Assembly (NCBI RefSeq): GCF_002008365.1
Contig: NZ_MRDL01000046.1
Coordinates: 226,035 to 290,034, forward strand
DNA: 64,000 nucleotides
Source: Rhizobium leguminosarum bv. viciae USDA 2370
GTDB lineage: Bacteria > Pseudomonadota > Alphaproteobacteria > Rhizobiales > Rhizobiaceae
Reading direction: 5' to 3'
The translations under genes and the position numbers were made by a program. Shown here piece after piece: positions 7,931 through 16,355 of the stretch. Below the pieces are notes generated by a model. That model did no database searches. It worked only from the letters and a program-made list of their open reading frames with translations, and had not been told where the DNA came from. Every line of letters starts with the position of its first letter. The stretch's first letter is position 1.

Positions 7931-8827
7931 GTGACGATCGGCTTTGCGCATGCGGAATTGATTGCGGTGCTCGTCGCGGTGACGGGGGACGAGCCGCGCG
8001 TAATGACGATCCGTTCCGGCAATGCGCTGCCGTCGGGGCCTTTCGAAATGGGCCATCGCACCCTGCAATCGGGCCTGCGCGAATGGGTGCAGGAGCAGAC
8101 GGAACACCCCGTCGGCTATCTCGAACAGCTCTATACCTTCGCCGACCGCGACCGGAACAACGACATCCCAGGCGGGCGGACGATCTCGATCAGCTATCTC
8201 GGCCTCGTCAACGAGCAGTCAGGCGCCGGCCGGCCGGGATGGCACGGCTGGTACGAATATTTCCCCTGGGAAGACCACCGGCAGGGCCGGCCAGCCGTGC
8301 TTGACGAGATCATGGCGCGCCTGAGCAGCTGGGCCGATGCCGATCCGGCAAGGCGCGACCATCGCCATCGCCGCGCGGATTTCACCTTCGGCCTCGATGG
8401 CGGCGGCTGGAACGAGGATCTGGCCCTGCAGCGCTACGAACTGCTTTACGAGGCGGGGCTCGTCTCGGAAGCCGGATGCGGCGCGGAGGCCAATCTCGGC
8501 CTGGCAATGTTTGCCGATCACCGCCGTATTCTCGCAACCGGAATCGCCCGACTGCGCGCCAAGATCAAATACCGCCCCGTCGTCTTCGAGCTGATGCCGG
8601 AGAGCTTCACGCTGCTGAGGCTTCAGCGCACCATCGAAGCCTTGGCGGGGCTGACGCTGCACAAGCAGAACTTCCGCCGCCTCATCGAACAGCAGGAACT
8701 GGTCGAGGAAACCGGCGGCACCGAAAGCGAAACCGGCGGCCGGCCGGCCAAGCTTTTCCGCTTTCGCAACACCGTGCTCGAAGAACGGGCGCTGGCAGGA
8801 ACGAAATTACCGCTCTCCCGCAATTGA
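7931..8827 (+). CDS. nadQ: NadQ-type NUDIX-related repressor of NAD synthesis
   Basis: About 298 residues of the COG4111-type family, which carries a NUDIX-like N-terminal domain and a C-terminal winged helix. It regulates NAD biosynthesis in alphaproteobacteria (NadQ/NrtR logic). The N-terminal part (IGFAHAELIAVLVAVTGDEPRVMTI) reads as the NUDIX-like sensor. The C-terminal part, with LRLQRTIEALAGLTLHKQNFRRLIEQQ, matches the wing-helix segment of NrtR-type proteins. The frame is open from 7829, but that start overlaps a terminator hairpin; GTG at 7931, just before the first conserved residues, is preferred. Two operator-like palindromes lie directly downstream, in front of nadA. Confidence 0.72.
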   Translation: MTIGFAHAELIAVLVAVTGDEPRVMTIRSGNALPSGPFEMGHRTLQSGLREWVQEQTEHPVGYLEQLYTFADRDRNNDIPGGRTISISYLGLVNEQSGAGRPGWHGWYEYFPWEDHRQGRPAVLDEIMARLSSWADADPARRDHRHRRADFTFGLDGGGWNEDLALQRYELLYEAGLVSEAGCGAEANLGLAMFADHRRILATGIARLRAKIKYRPVVFELMPESFTLLRLQRTIEALAGLTLHKQNFRRLIEQQELVEETGGTESETGGRPAKLFRFRNTVLEERALAGTKLPLSRN

Positions 8828-8852
8828 CATATGCTCACCGTGAGAATATCTC
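8824..8852 (+). promoter_or_regulatory. Candidate nadABC promoter
   Basis: TTGACA at 8824-8829 is a perfect -35 hexamer. It overlaps the stop codon of the regulator gene and is followed after 17 nt by TATCTC (8847-8852) as a -10. The first NadQ-like palindrome lies between the two hexamers. Confidence 0.5.
8830..8848. promoter_or_regulatory. NadQ-type operator 1
   Basis: TATGCTCACCGTGAGAATA is a 19-bp inverted repeat (8+3+8, 7 of 8 pairs matching) placed between the -35 and -10 hexamers of the nad promoter. It shares the TATGCTCA half-site with the second palindrome 34 bp downstream. Occupancy here would block RNA polymerase. Confidence 0.65.
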
Positions 8853-8863
8853 TTTGCCTATGA

Positions 8864-8882
8864 TATGCTCAATTGGAGCATA
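8864..8882. promoter_or_regulatory. NadQ-type operator 2
   Basis: TATGCTCAATTGGAGCATA is a perfect inverted repeat (7+5+7) just upstream of the nadA ribosome site (AGGAG at 8886-8890). It shares its half-site with operator 1, with starts 34 bp apart, which points to cooperative repression by the adjacent NadQ-type protein. Confidence 0.7.
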
Positions 8883-8896
8883 ATTAGGAGCCGGTC

Positions 8897-9868
8897 ATGA
8901 ATTATCCTGTTTCCGCATCCTCGCTCTACGAGCGCGTCAGCCGCGTCATTCCCAAAGCCGAATGGATGACGTTCGAAAATGACGTCGACGCGATCCTCGA
9001 ACTCAAGCGCCGCCGCAACGCCGTCATTCTCGCGCACAACTATCAGACACCGGAGATCTTCCACGGTGTGGCCGATATCGTCGGCGACAGCCTGGCGCTC
9101 GCCCGCAAGGCAATCGAGGTCGATGCCGATGTTATCGTGCTTGCCGGCGTGCATTTCATGGCCGAGACCGCCAAGCTGCTGAACCCCGAGAAAACCGTAC
9201 TGATTCCGGATCTCGCCGCCGGCTGTTCGCTGGCGGATTCGATCACGCCCGAGGATATCGCCCTGCTGCGCCAGGCCCATCCCGGCGTGCCCATCGTCAC
9301 CTATGTCAATACCTCGGCCGCAGTGAAGGCTGCCTCCGATATCTGCTGCACCTCGGGCAATGCCAAACAGGTGGTGGAATCGCTCGGCGTGCCGAAGGTG
9401 CTGATGATCCCGGACGAATATCTGGCGCGCAACGTCGCCCGAGAGACTGATGTCGAGATCATCGCCTGGCACGGCCATTGCGAAGTGCATGAACTCTTCA
9501 CCGCCGAGGACGTGCGCCAGCTGCGCGAAAACCATCCCGGCGTAACAGTGCTCGCCCATCCCGAATGCCCGCCCGATGTGGTGGCCGAAGCTGATTTCGC
9601 TGGCTCCACCGCTGTCATGTCGGATTATGTCGGCAGGCAGAAACCGGCGCGCGTCGTGCTGCTCACCGAATGCTCGATGAGCGACAATGTCGCCGTGCAC
9701 CATCCCGATGTCGAATTCATTCGCCCCTGCAATCTCTGCCCGCACATGAAGCGCATCACCCTTGCCAATATCCGCGCGGCACTCGAGGAAAACCGCCACG
9801 AGGTGACGGTCGATCCGGCAATTGCTGTCGCCGCGCGCCGCGCCGTCGAAAGGATGCTGGCGATATGA
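8897..9868 (+). CDS. nadA: Quinolinate synthase A
   Basis: A 323-residue [4Fe-4S] enzyme that condenses iminoaspartate with dihydroxyacetone phosphate to quinolinate. NadA signatures are clear: VILAHNYQTPEI at the N terminus, GVHFMAETAKLLNPEKTVL, and the cysteine-bearing segments AGCSLAD, DICCTSGNA and CNLCPHMKRI, which include the cluster ligands. A TAGGAG site precedes the ATG. The stop overlaps the start of nadB (ATGA), so translation is coupled. The two palindromes upstream indicate NAD-responsive repression. Confidence 0.96.
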   Translation: MNYPVSASSLYERVSRVIPKAEWMTFENDVDAILELKRRRNAVILAHNYQTPEIFHGVADIVGDSLALARKAIEVDADVIVLAGVHFMAETAKLLNPEKTVLIPDLAAGCSLADSITPEDIALLRQAHPGVPIVTYVNTSAAVKAASDICCTSGNAKQVVESLGVPKVLMIPDEYLARNVARETDVEIIAWHGHCEVHELFTAEDVRQLRENHPGVTVLAHPECPPDVVAEADFAGSTAVMSDYVGRQKPARVVLLTECSMSDNVAVHHPDVEFIRPCNLCPHMKRITLANIRAALEENRHEVTVDPAIAVAARRAVERMLAI

Positions 9869-11406
9869 CCGAGATTCTCGAGCATCTTGCTGGACGCACG
9901 GTAATCGTCGGCAGCGGGCTTGCGGGGTTGATGACCGCGCTGACGCTCGCGCCTGAACCTTCCGTGATCGTCACTCGCGCGGCCCTTGGCGCGGAAACAT
10001 CGAGCGCCTGGGCGCAGGGCGGCATCGCCGCCAGTGTCGGCGCCGACGATAGCGCGGCACTGCATCTTGCCGATACGCTTGCCGCCGGTGACGGGCTCTG
10101 CGATCCGGCGATCGCCGCCGGCATCATCGCCGAGGCGCCGGCGGCGATCGCCGCGCTGGAGCAAGCCGGCGTGCGGTTCGACCGGAATACCGCAGGAGAC
10201 CTCTCGCTCGGGCTGGAGGCGGCCCATAATCGCCGCCGCATCGTCCATGCCGAAGGCGATGACTCGGGTGCGGCGATCATCGCCGCGCTGATCCAGGCGG
10301 TGATGAAAACGCCGGCTATATCAGTGCTCGAAGGCTTCGAGGCGCGGCGGATTGTGATGGATGGCGAGCAGGTCGCCGGCCTGCTCTGCGCGACCGCGAA
10401 TGGCGCCGCCATTCTGCCGACTTCACGGGTGGTGCTCGCCACCGGCGGCATTGGCGGGCTTTACGACGCGACCACCAATCCGATGGGCAATTTTGGCCAG
10501 GGGATCGCGCTCGCAGCAAGGGCCGGTGCCGCGCTCGCCGATATGGAATTCGTCCAGTTCCACCCAACCGCACTCGATTCACGCCGCAGGCCGCTGGCGC
10601 TCATCAGCGAGGCGGTGCGCGGGGAGGGGGCCTTGCTCGTCAACGAACGCGGCGAACGGTTCATGGCCCGCATTCCAGGGGCCGAGCTTGCACCGCGTGA
10701 CGTGGTGGCGCGGGCGATCAGCGCCGAAATCGCCCGCGGCGGACGAGTCTTTCTCGATGCCCGCGATGCTCTCGGCAGCCGCTTTGCCGCTCGCTTTCCT
10801 GTCATCTCGAGCCTTTGCGGCGAGGCCGGCATCGATCCGGCGAGAGACCTCATTCCTGTGCGCCCGGCCGTTCACTATCACATGGGCGGCGTGGCCACGG
10901 ATGCAAATGGCCGCAGCTCGCTTCCCGGTCTCTGGGTCGCCGGAGAGGCGGCCTCGACCGGCCTGCACGGCGCAAACCGGCTTGCCAGCAATTCGCTGCT
11001 GGAGGCGGCTGTCATGGGCATGCGGGCTGCACGCGACATTTCGGGCATGCCGGCAAGTGGTGCCGGCACTATCTCCGCCGGGAGTCTCCCGGCGCCGACC
11101 GATGCGTCATTGGTGCGGCCGATCGTCTCGCGCCATCTCGGCGTGCTGCGCAATGCCGGCGCCATTCATGGCGCGATCGCCTCCCTGCTGCCGCTGGCCG
11201 AAGGCAACGGCACTGCCGCCGATCCGGCTATCGTCGCGCTGCTGATCGCCGTCTTTGCCAGCCTGCGAATGGAATCGCGCGGTGCCCATGCCCGCACCGA
11301 CTTTCCGCTGAAGCTCGCCAATGCCAACCGGCGCCAGATGCACCTTTCCCAAGCGCTGGAGATCGCCCGCGCGACGCCGCCCTATGCCCTTGCAAGGAGT
11401 GCCTGA
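9865..11406 (+). CDS. nadB: L-aspartate oxidase
   Basis: A 513-residue FAD flavoprotein that oxidises L-aspartate to iminoaspartate for NadA. It has the N-terminal dinucleotide loop VIVGSGLAGLMTAL, SSAWAQGGIAAS, the active-site segment EFVQFHPTAL with RGEGALLVNERGERF, and the C-terminal FAD motif LWVAGEAASTGLHGANRLASNSLLEA. The start at 9865 overlaps the nadA stop by 4 bp; the frame is open upstream but that part is a shadow of nadA. nadC follows after 1 nt. Confidence 0.95.
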   Translation: MTEILEHLAGRTVIVGSGLAGLMTALTLAPEPSVIVTRAALGAETSSAWAQGGIAASVGADDSAALHLADTLAAGDGLCDPAIAAGIIAEAPAAIAALEQAGVRFDRNTAGDLSLGLEAAHNRRRIVHAEGDDSGAAIIAALIQAVMKTPAISVLEGFEARRIVMDGEQVAGLLCATANGAAILPTSRVVLATGGIGGLYDATTNPMGNFGQGIALAARAGAALADMEFVQFHPTALDSRRRPLALISEAVRGEGALLVNERGERFMARIPGAELAPRDVVARAISAEIARGGRVFLDARDALGSRFAARFPVISSLCGEAGIDPARDLIPVRPAVHYHMGGVATDANGRSSLPGLWVAGEAASTGLHGANRLASNSLLEAAVMGMRAARDISGMPASGAGTISAGSLPAPTDASLVRPIVSRHLGVLRNAGAIHGAIASLLPLAEGNGTAADPAIVALLIAVFASLRMESRGAHARTDFPLKLANANRRQMHLSQALEIARATPPYALARSA

Positions 11407-11407
11407 G

Positions 11408-12307
11408 ATGAGCCTTGTTCCCCTTCCGCGCCTGATCGTCGAACCCTTGGTGCGGGCCGCCCTTCTCGAAGATCTCGGTCTTGCCGGCGATATCACCTCG
11501 GCATCGGTTATCCCTCGCGATCACCACTCGACGGTGGTGATCGCGGCCCGCCAGCCGGGCGTGATTGCCGGTCTCGATGCGGCCGAACTCGCCTTCGCTC
11601 TCGTCGATCCAGAGATCGTCATGCGCCGCCATCTCCAGGATGGCGACGCGGTCAAGCCCGGCGACGTGATCGCCACCATCGAAGGCCCCTCGCGTGGCCT
11701 GCTGAGCGCCGAGCGCACCGCGCTGAATTTCCTCGGTCACCTCTCTGGCATCGCCACAGTGACGGCAGGGATCGCCGCCGCCATCAGGGGTACCAAGGCT
11801 TCCGTCGCCTGCACGCGCAAGACGACGCCGGGCCTCAGGGCGCTGGAGAAATATGCGGTGCGAGCCGGTGGCGGCATGAATCACCGTTTCGCGCTTTATG
11901 ACGCAGTGCTGATCAAGGACAATCACGTCGCCATCGCCGGTGGGGTCGCTGAAGCGATCCGCCGGGCGCGGGCAGGCGTCGGCCATATGGTGAAGATCGA
12001 GGTCGAAGTGGACACCCTCGATCAGCTGCAAGAAGCGATGGACATCGGCGTCGACGCCGTTCTGCTCGACAACATGACGCCCGATCAGCTGCGCGAAGCC
12101 GTCGCTATCGTCGCCGGCCGAGCCATCACCGAAGCATCCGGGCGCGTCACGCCGATAACGGCCGCCGCAATCGCTGCTTCCGGTGTCGACCTCATTTCCG
12201 TCGGCTGGCTGACACACAGCGCCCCGGTGCTGGATATCGGGCTCGATTTCGTCGAAGCCGCGGCCGCGACGGAGGTCAGCCCGAAACGGATTGCACAGGT
12301 GCTGTGA
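11408..12307 (+). CDS. nadC: Nicotinate-nucleotide pyrophosphorylase (quinolinate phosphoribosyltransferase)
   Basis: A 299-residue enzyme that makes nicotinate mononucleotide from quinolinate and PRPP. Family motifs include LLEDLGLAGDITSASVI, AERTALNFLGHLSGIAT, CTRKTTPGLRALEKYAVRAGGG, NHRFALYDAVLIKDNH and DAVLLDNMTPDQL. Its start at 11408 follows the nadB stop by one base. The three genes provide the full de novo route from aspartate to NaMN. The operon ends against two pseudogene fragments. Confidence 0.95.
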   Translation: MSLVPLPRLIVEPLVRAALLEDLGLAGDITSASVIPRDHHSTVVIAARQPGVIAGLDAAELAFALVDPEIVMRRHLQDGDAVKPGDVIATIEGPSRGLLSAERTALNFLGHLSGIATVTAGIAAAIRGTKASVACTRKTTPGLRALEKYAVRAGGGMNHRFALYDAVLIKDNHVAIAGGVAEAIRRARAGVGHMVKIEVEVDTLDQLQEAMDIGVDAVLLDNMTPDQLREAVAIVAGRAITEASGRVTPITAAAIAASGVDLISVGWLTHSAPVLDIGLDFVEAAAATEVSPKRIAQVL

Positions 12308-12311
12308 CCCC

Positions 12312-12433
12312 TCAGGCCTGCTTCGGCTGGACTTCTTTGTCGCTGTCGAATTCCAGCAGTTCGATCATGACGCCGAGATCGGGCACCGTGTCGTAATAGG
12401 CATAGCGCCCGTGGCCACCGTCGAATTCGCCCG
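12312..12433 (-). pseudogene. C-terminal remnant of a glyoxalase/VOC-family protein
   Basis: The minus strand from 12433 to the TGA at 12312-12314 encodes 39 residues including GHGRYAYYDTVPDLGVMIEL. That is the last beta-alpha-beta segment of a vicinal-oxygen-chelate (glyoxalase-like) protein, with its metal-binding Glu in IELLE. No start codon or N-terminal domain is present. At 12433/12434 it abuts an unrelated remnant on the other strand, so this is a deletion scar. Confidence 0.6.
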
Positions 12434-12616
12434 AAGGGCACCACGACGGAAGACGGTTGGGCTGCGACCGGCGACGGCATCATCGACTGGGAAAAATTCG
12501 TACCACTCTTCCGCGAGACAAAGGCTCAGCATATCGTCACCGAGCATGACAATCCGGCCGACTGGCGCCGCTTCGCCCGGCGTTCGATCGAGCACATCAA
12601 GGCGCTCGGCCTTTAA
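12434..12616 (+). pseudogene. C-terminal remnant of a TIM-barrel sugar-phosphate isomerase/epimerase
   Basis: Sixty codons ending at TAA 12616 include GDGIIDWEKFVPLF, HIVTEHDNPADWRRFARRS and IEHIKALGL. This is the classic C-terminal end of COG1082 isomerases (GxGxxDW, then xxExD). The first three-quarters of the gene are missing and no start codon is present. It meets a VOC remnant of opposite polarity at its 5' edge, so both genes were lost in one rearrangement behind nadC. Confidence 0.7.
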
Positions 12617-12745
12617 CGCGGCCGCGATTTGGTTGGGAATAGCGGGTGATAAGGACCATCGGCAGTGGAAATAACCTGCCGCCACGACACGCAAACCGCA
12701 TCCTCACGAAAGTGTAGGCAAGCATTTCCTCCCCGTGTGGCGCGA

Positions 12746-12761
12746 GAATATGCAAATATTC
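12746..12761. promoter_or_regulatory. Palindrome upstream of the SARP-type regulator
   Basis: GAATATGCAAATATTC is a 6+4+6 perfect inverted repeat 122 nt before the regulator start, in an AT-rich stretch of the 12617-12882 gap that also holds a T-rich run. It could be an autoregulatory site. No other feature was found in that gap. Confidence 0.35.
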
Positions 12762-12882
12762 GCTGAAAATTCTTCTTTTTAAAGCAAAACCGCTATGCGC
12801 CGGCCTCTTATGGCTCTAACATGCTTTGGATTGGCCGGTGCGCTTGTGCGCCTTGGCTTTCAGGGGTGAGAACCGAGATGCG

Positions 12883-14829
12883 ATGGACATCCGGCAGATG
12901 CTGACGAACAGGCTGTGCCTGCTCGGAAGACCGCGATTGCTGGCGGCGGGGACGGAACTCCCCTTGCCGGAGAAGTCTTATTTTCTCCTCGCCATGCTCG
13001 CCGCCGAACCCAATTTCGAACTCGACCGCGAAACCGTCAGGCGACAGCTCTGGCAATCGGAACTGCCGGAAAAACGGGCCGGCAGCCTGCGCCAGCTACT
13101 GGCGCGCATCGAGCAGAGCGTTCCCGCCGGCCTTCCACAGCTGCTTGCCGCGACCCGAACCCATATCGGCCTTGCCGATGGCTGGGAGGTCGATGTTCAT
13201 ATCCTGAAACAGAAAGGGCCACTCGCACCCGAAGACGGCGGCCTGCTGAACGGCGAATTGCTCGAAGGCGTCAAATCGCCGACACAGGGCGCCGAGGACT
13301 GGCTGACCTTCGAGCGCCAGCGCGTCGACGAACTGCGCTCCGCCCATCTCACCCGGCTGGTCGAGACATCAGAAGACAGATCTGATGAAGAGCAGGTCAC
13401 GCTTGCCAGGCGCCTGCTGGAACTCGACCCTGCCAGCGAGACGGCCTATCGCGCCTTGATGCGCACCTATGTCAGGATGAACGATCCGGCAGCGGCGCGT
13501 CAGGCCTATCTGAAGTGCAAGAGCCAGCTGAAGGACGATTTCGACACCGAGCCGGAAGAAAGCACCACTGCTCTTGCCCGCGAACTCAACCTGGTGCCGG
13601 CAGCACAGGCGACGTCGGGACATCCTCAGTCGGCGCTTAACCTTTCCGTCAATACGGTCGGCCAGCCGCGCATCATCATTCTGCCGCCGGAAAGTATCTT
13701 CACCGATCCGCTGATGGAGCGCGTCGGCAGGGCGCTTCTCGAAGACGTCACCATCGGCCTCAGCCAGCAGCGCGGCTTCAAGGTGATCGCTGCGCATACG
13801 AGCCTGGAGATCCTCAGCCGTTCGATCGATCCGTCGCGTGCCGTGCCCGGTCCGCTCGACCTCAGCTTTGACTATGCGGTCTATGTCACCATCCAGGGCC
13901 GCGACGAGGATGTCTTTGCGACCTGCCGGCTGACGCGGACGACGACCTCGGAAGTGATCTGGGCCATCGAACTGCCGCTGGTCATGCAGAAGATCAGCGA
14001 ATCCTTCGCGCATCTGACGCGGCGGATCGTCTCCTCGCTCGCCGACACGATCAAGCGCCACGAACTGGCGATACCGATCGGCGAGGCGCCGCCGTCCGCC
14101 TACCGTCTCTACCTGGAAGGCAAGCGGCTGATCGCCCAGACCGATCTGCAGCATCTGCGCCAGGCGCGCAAATGGTTCAAATCCTCGCTCAATCGTTACG
14201 AACATTTCTCTGCCGCCCATGCTGGCATGTCGCGCGCGCTCGGCATGGAATGGCTGATCCGCGGCATGCGGGACAAGGAACTGCTTGACGAGGCGAACGG
14301 TGCTGCCCGGCAGGCGCAGCAGTCCGACCCGAACAGCGGCCGGGCCTACCGCGAGCTCGGCTTCGTGGCGCTTTATCGCCGCCGCTTTGACGAAAGCCTG
14401 GAATATTTCCAGCAGGCCCAGGATCTCAATCCCAACGACGCCGACATCCTCGCCGATTTCGCTGACGCGCTTTCTCATGATGGCGATTTCGATCGAGCGC
14501 TGGAGCTCAGCCGCGCGGCCTTCAAACTCAATCCGCTGCCGCCGGACTATTATTACTGGAACCTCGGCGGCATCCACTTCATGCGCGAAGAATATGAAAT
14601 GGCGATCGAGGCGTTGGAACCGGTGAAGGCGAAGCAGGCAACGGCCCGTCTGCTCGCCGCCTCGCATGCCATGGCCGGCGATACGAGCAAGGCCAGGAAT
14701 TACGCTAGGGTGGTATTGGAAAACTTCCCGGATTTCCGCAGCGAGGACATCCGTCATTTCGTCCCCGATCGCGATCCCGCCTATACGGAACCGTTGATAA
14801 AGGGCCTGCATCTTGCCGGTCTTCCCTGA
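12883..14829 (+). CDS. SARP/BTAD-type regulator with TolB-like and TPR domains
   Basis: A 648-residue protein. Residues about 1-95 resemble the winged-helix OmpR/SARP N terminus; about 95-230 form a bacterial transcriptional activator domain of TPR type (LLELDPASETAYRALMRTYV, ARQAYLKCKSQLKDDFDTEPE). Residues about 260-420 resemble the TolB-like module used by cyclases of the same type, and 430-640 hold further TPRs (LGFVALYRRRFDESLEYFQQ). ATG 12883 is chosen; the frame is open from 12826. There is no ATPase domain. It is probably a cytoplasmic activator, and its position immediately upstream of the peptide-ycaO-tfuA genes makes it their likely regulator. Confidence 0.72.
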   Translation: MDIRQMLTNRLCLLGRPRLLAAGTELPLPEKSYFLLAMLAAEPNFELDRETVRRQLWQSELPEKRAGSLRQLLARIEQSVPAGLPQLLAATRTHIGLADGWEVDVHILKQKGPLAPEDGGLLNGELLEGVKSPTQGAEDWLTFERQRVDELRSAHLTRLVETSEDRSDEEQVTLARRLLELDPASETAYRALMRTYVRMNDPAAARQAYLKCKSQLKDDFDTEPEESTTALARELNLVPAAQATSGHPQSALNLSVNTVGQPRIIILPPESIFTDPLMERVGRALLEDVTIGLSQQRGFKVIAAHTSLEILSRSIDPSRAVPGPLDLSFDYAVYVTIQGRDEDVFATCRLTRTTTSEVIWAIELPLVMQKISESFAHLTRRIVSSLADTIKRHELAIPIGEAPPSAYRLYLEGKRLIAQTDLQHLRQARKWFKSSLNRYEHFSAAHAGMSRALGMEWLIRGMRDKELLDEANGAARQAQQSDPNSGRAYRELGFVALYRRRFDESLEYFQQAQDLNPNDADILADFADALSHDGDFDRALELSRAAFKLNPLPPDYYYWNLGGIHFMREEYEMAIEALEPVKAKQATARLLAASHAMAGDTSKARNYARVVLENFPDFRSEDIRHFVPDRDPAYTEPLIKGLHLAGLP

Positions 14830-14898
14830 TTGCATGGCCTTTTAACGAAGCCTGTAACGCTTAAATGACGCAGGCAATGTTTCCCTCTGATGGTTAAC

Positions 14899-14915
14899 GG
14901 CAGCAAGGCGCTGCC
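14899..14915 (+). other. Hairpin in the leader of the peptide gene
   Basis: GGCAGC-AAGGC-GCTGCC forms a perfect 6-bp stem with a 5-nt loop, ending 20 nt before the ATG of the small peptide gene and 9 nt before its ribosome site. There is no U tract, so it is more likely an RNA-stability or translational element than a terminator. Confidence 0.35.
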
Positions 14916-14935
14916 TGACCAATCGGAGATGGAAC

Positions 14936-15079
14936 ATGAAGACGAATGCTGAAACCACTGCAGCTCAGACACAGTCTCTGCGCTTTTCTGCCGCCGCCAG
15001 GGCTGCCCTGAAGCAGGACGAACTCAACGTTTCCGCAAATGCGCTCGAGAGCCTGACGCATGCGCTGAGGTTCCGCTAA
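14936..15079 (+). CDS. Candidate RiPP precursor peptide (47 residues)
   Basis: A 47-codon reading frame with a well-placed GGAG (14925-14928, 7 nt before ATG) begins MKTNAETTAAQTQSLRF and ends ESLTHALRFR. It has no Cys, no signal peptide and no membrane segment; it is Ala-rich with Ser, Thr and Asn, and the tripeptide LRF occurs at residues 15-17 and again at 44-46. The ycaO gene starts 13 nt after its stop, so the two are co-transcribed. That position is the usual one for a YcaO substrate. Without Cys, azoline formation could use only Ser/Thr; backbone thioamidation is the more natural prediction because TfuA is present. Function is inferred from context only. Confidence 0.62.
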   Translation: MKTNAETTAAQTQSLRFSAAARAALKQDELNVSANALESLTHALRFR

Positions 15080-15092
15080 GGAACAGATCGGT

Positions 15093-16355
15093 ATGTCCGC
15101 TTTCACCGACCTTGAAACGCTAGCCGGTGACCTTAAACGATCATCGGCCGGTGTCAGCGATTATCATGACCGCGCGGTCACGCCGGCTCAGACCCTCGCA
15201 GCCGTCAGGCCGCATCTGCGCGAATTCGGCATCACGCGCGTCGGTCTGCTGACTGCACTCGATGTCTTGAACATCCCCGTCGCCTTCGCAACGAGGCCGA
15301 ACAGCCACACGCTGTCGGTGTTTCAGGGCAAGGGTATCGATAATGATGCCGCCATGACCTCGGCGGCGATGGAAGCAGTCGAGACGCGGATCGCCGAAAT
15401 TGCCCCCGCCGACCTGACGCAGGCGACGATCGACAGCATGCGGGCGGAGCGGGCCGCGATGATCGATCTCGACAATGTCGCACGCTGCGCGCCCGATGAG
15501 ATCGGCAGCAAGCCTATTCCCTGGTGCACGGGGCTCGACATCCTTTCCGGCAGCAGTGTCTTCGTGCCCTGGTGGCTCGTCGGTCTCGATCATCGCGGCG
15601 AGAGGCCGCCGGGTTTCGAGCAGTCGAGCGATGGGCTTGCCTCCGGCAACACGCCCTCCGAAGCGGTCCTGCATGGACTTTGCGAGCTGGTGGAGCGCGA
15701 CGCCTGGGCCTTGACCCAGCTGAAATCGCCGGAGCGCCTGAAGGAGAGCCGCGTCGACCCTGCCTCCTTCGGCGATGCGGTTATCGACGTCATGACCGAC
15801 CGGATCACACGCGCCGGCATGAAACTGCTGCTGCTCGACATGACGACGGATATCGGCGTTCCCGCTTTTCTGGCGGTCATCATGCCAGGCAATCTTTCCG
15901 ACCGTGTCGACGCGCGCTGGTCGCATGTCTGCGGTGGTTGCGGCTGCCACCCCGATCCCGTGCGCGCCGCGCTGCGCGCCATCACCGAAGCGGCGCAGAG
16001 CCGGCTGACCGCGATCGCCGGCAGCCGCGACGATTTCTCGCCGCGCATCTATCAGCGGCTCGACCGGAGCGCGGCGATGCAGCAGGTGGTCGAACTTTGC
16101 GAGGGCGACGGTCGGATGCGCGCGTTCCACGACCGTCATCGCCGCCCGGCGACGATCCAGGAAACCATCGCCCATATTGCCGACCGACTGGCGGTGACCG
16201 GCATCGAGCAGATCATCGTCGTGCCCTTTCCGCATCGATCCCTGCCGATCTCGGTCGTCAGAGTGATCGTGCCGGGACTGGAGGTCGATATATCAGGCCA
16301 ATACATCCAGCTCGGCATGCGCGCGGTCAACACCATAAAAGGAGCCGAATCATGA
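15093..16355 (+). CDS. YcaO-family ATP-dependent peptide backbone-modifying enzyme
   Basis: A 420-residue YcaO protein. YcaO enzymes use ATP to activate peptide amide backbones, giving azolines, amidines or, with TfuA, thioamides. Visible hallmarks are FQGKGIDNDAAMTSAAMEA (about 78-95) and the ATP/Mg segment SSDGLASGNTPSEAV followed by GLCELVERDAW (about 177-205). ITEAAQSRLTAIAGSRDDF (about 295) is also conserved. The C terminus lacks the PxPxP tail of azoline-forming members. No E1-like/ocin-ThiF partner or dehydrogenase lies nearby. An AAGGA site precedes the ATG, and the stop overlaps tfuA by 4 bp. Confidence 0.9.
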   Translation: MSAFTDLETLAGDLKRSSAGVSDYHDRAVTPAQTLAAVRPHLREFGITRVGLLTALDVLNIPVAFATRPNSHTLSVFQGKGIDNDAAMTSAAMEAVETRIAEIAPADLTQATIDSMRAERAAMIDLDNVARCAPDEIGSKPIPWCTGLDILSGSSVFVPWWLVGLDHRGERPPGFEQSSDGLASGNTPSEAVLHGLCELVERDAWALTQLKSPERLKESRVDPASFGDAVIDVMTDRITRAGMKLLLLDMTTDIGVPAFLAVIMPGNLSDRVDARWSHVCGGCGCHPDPVRAALRAITEAAQSRLTAIAGSRDDFSPRIYQRLDRSAAMQQVVELCEGDGRMRAFHDRHRRPATIQETIAHIADRLAVTGIEQIIVVPFPHRSLPISVVRVIVPGLEVDISGQYIQLGMRAVNTIKGAES

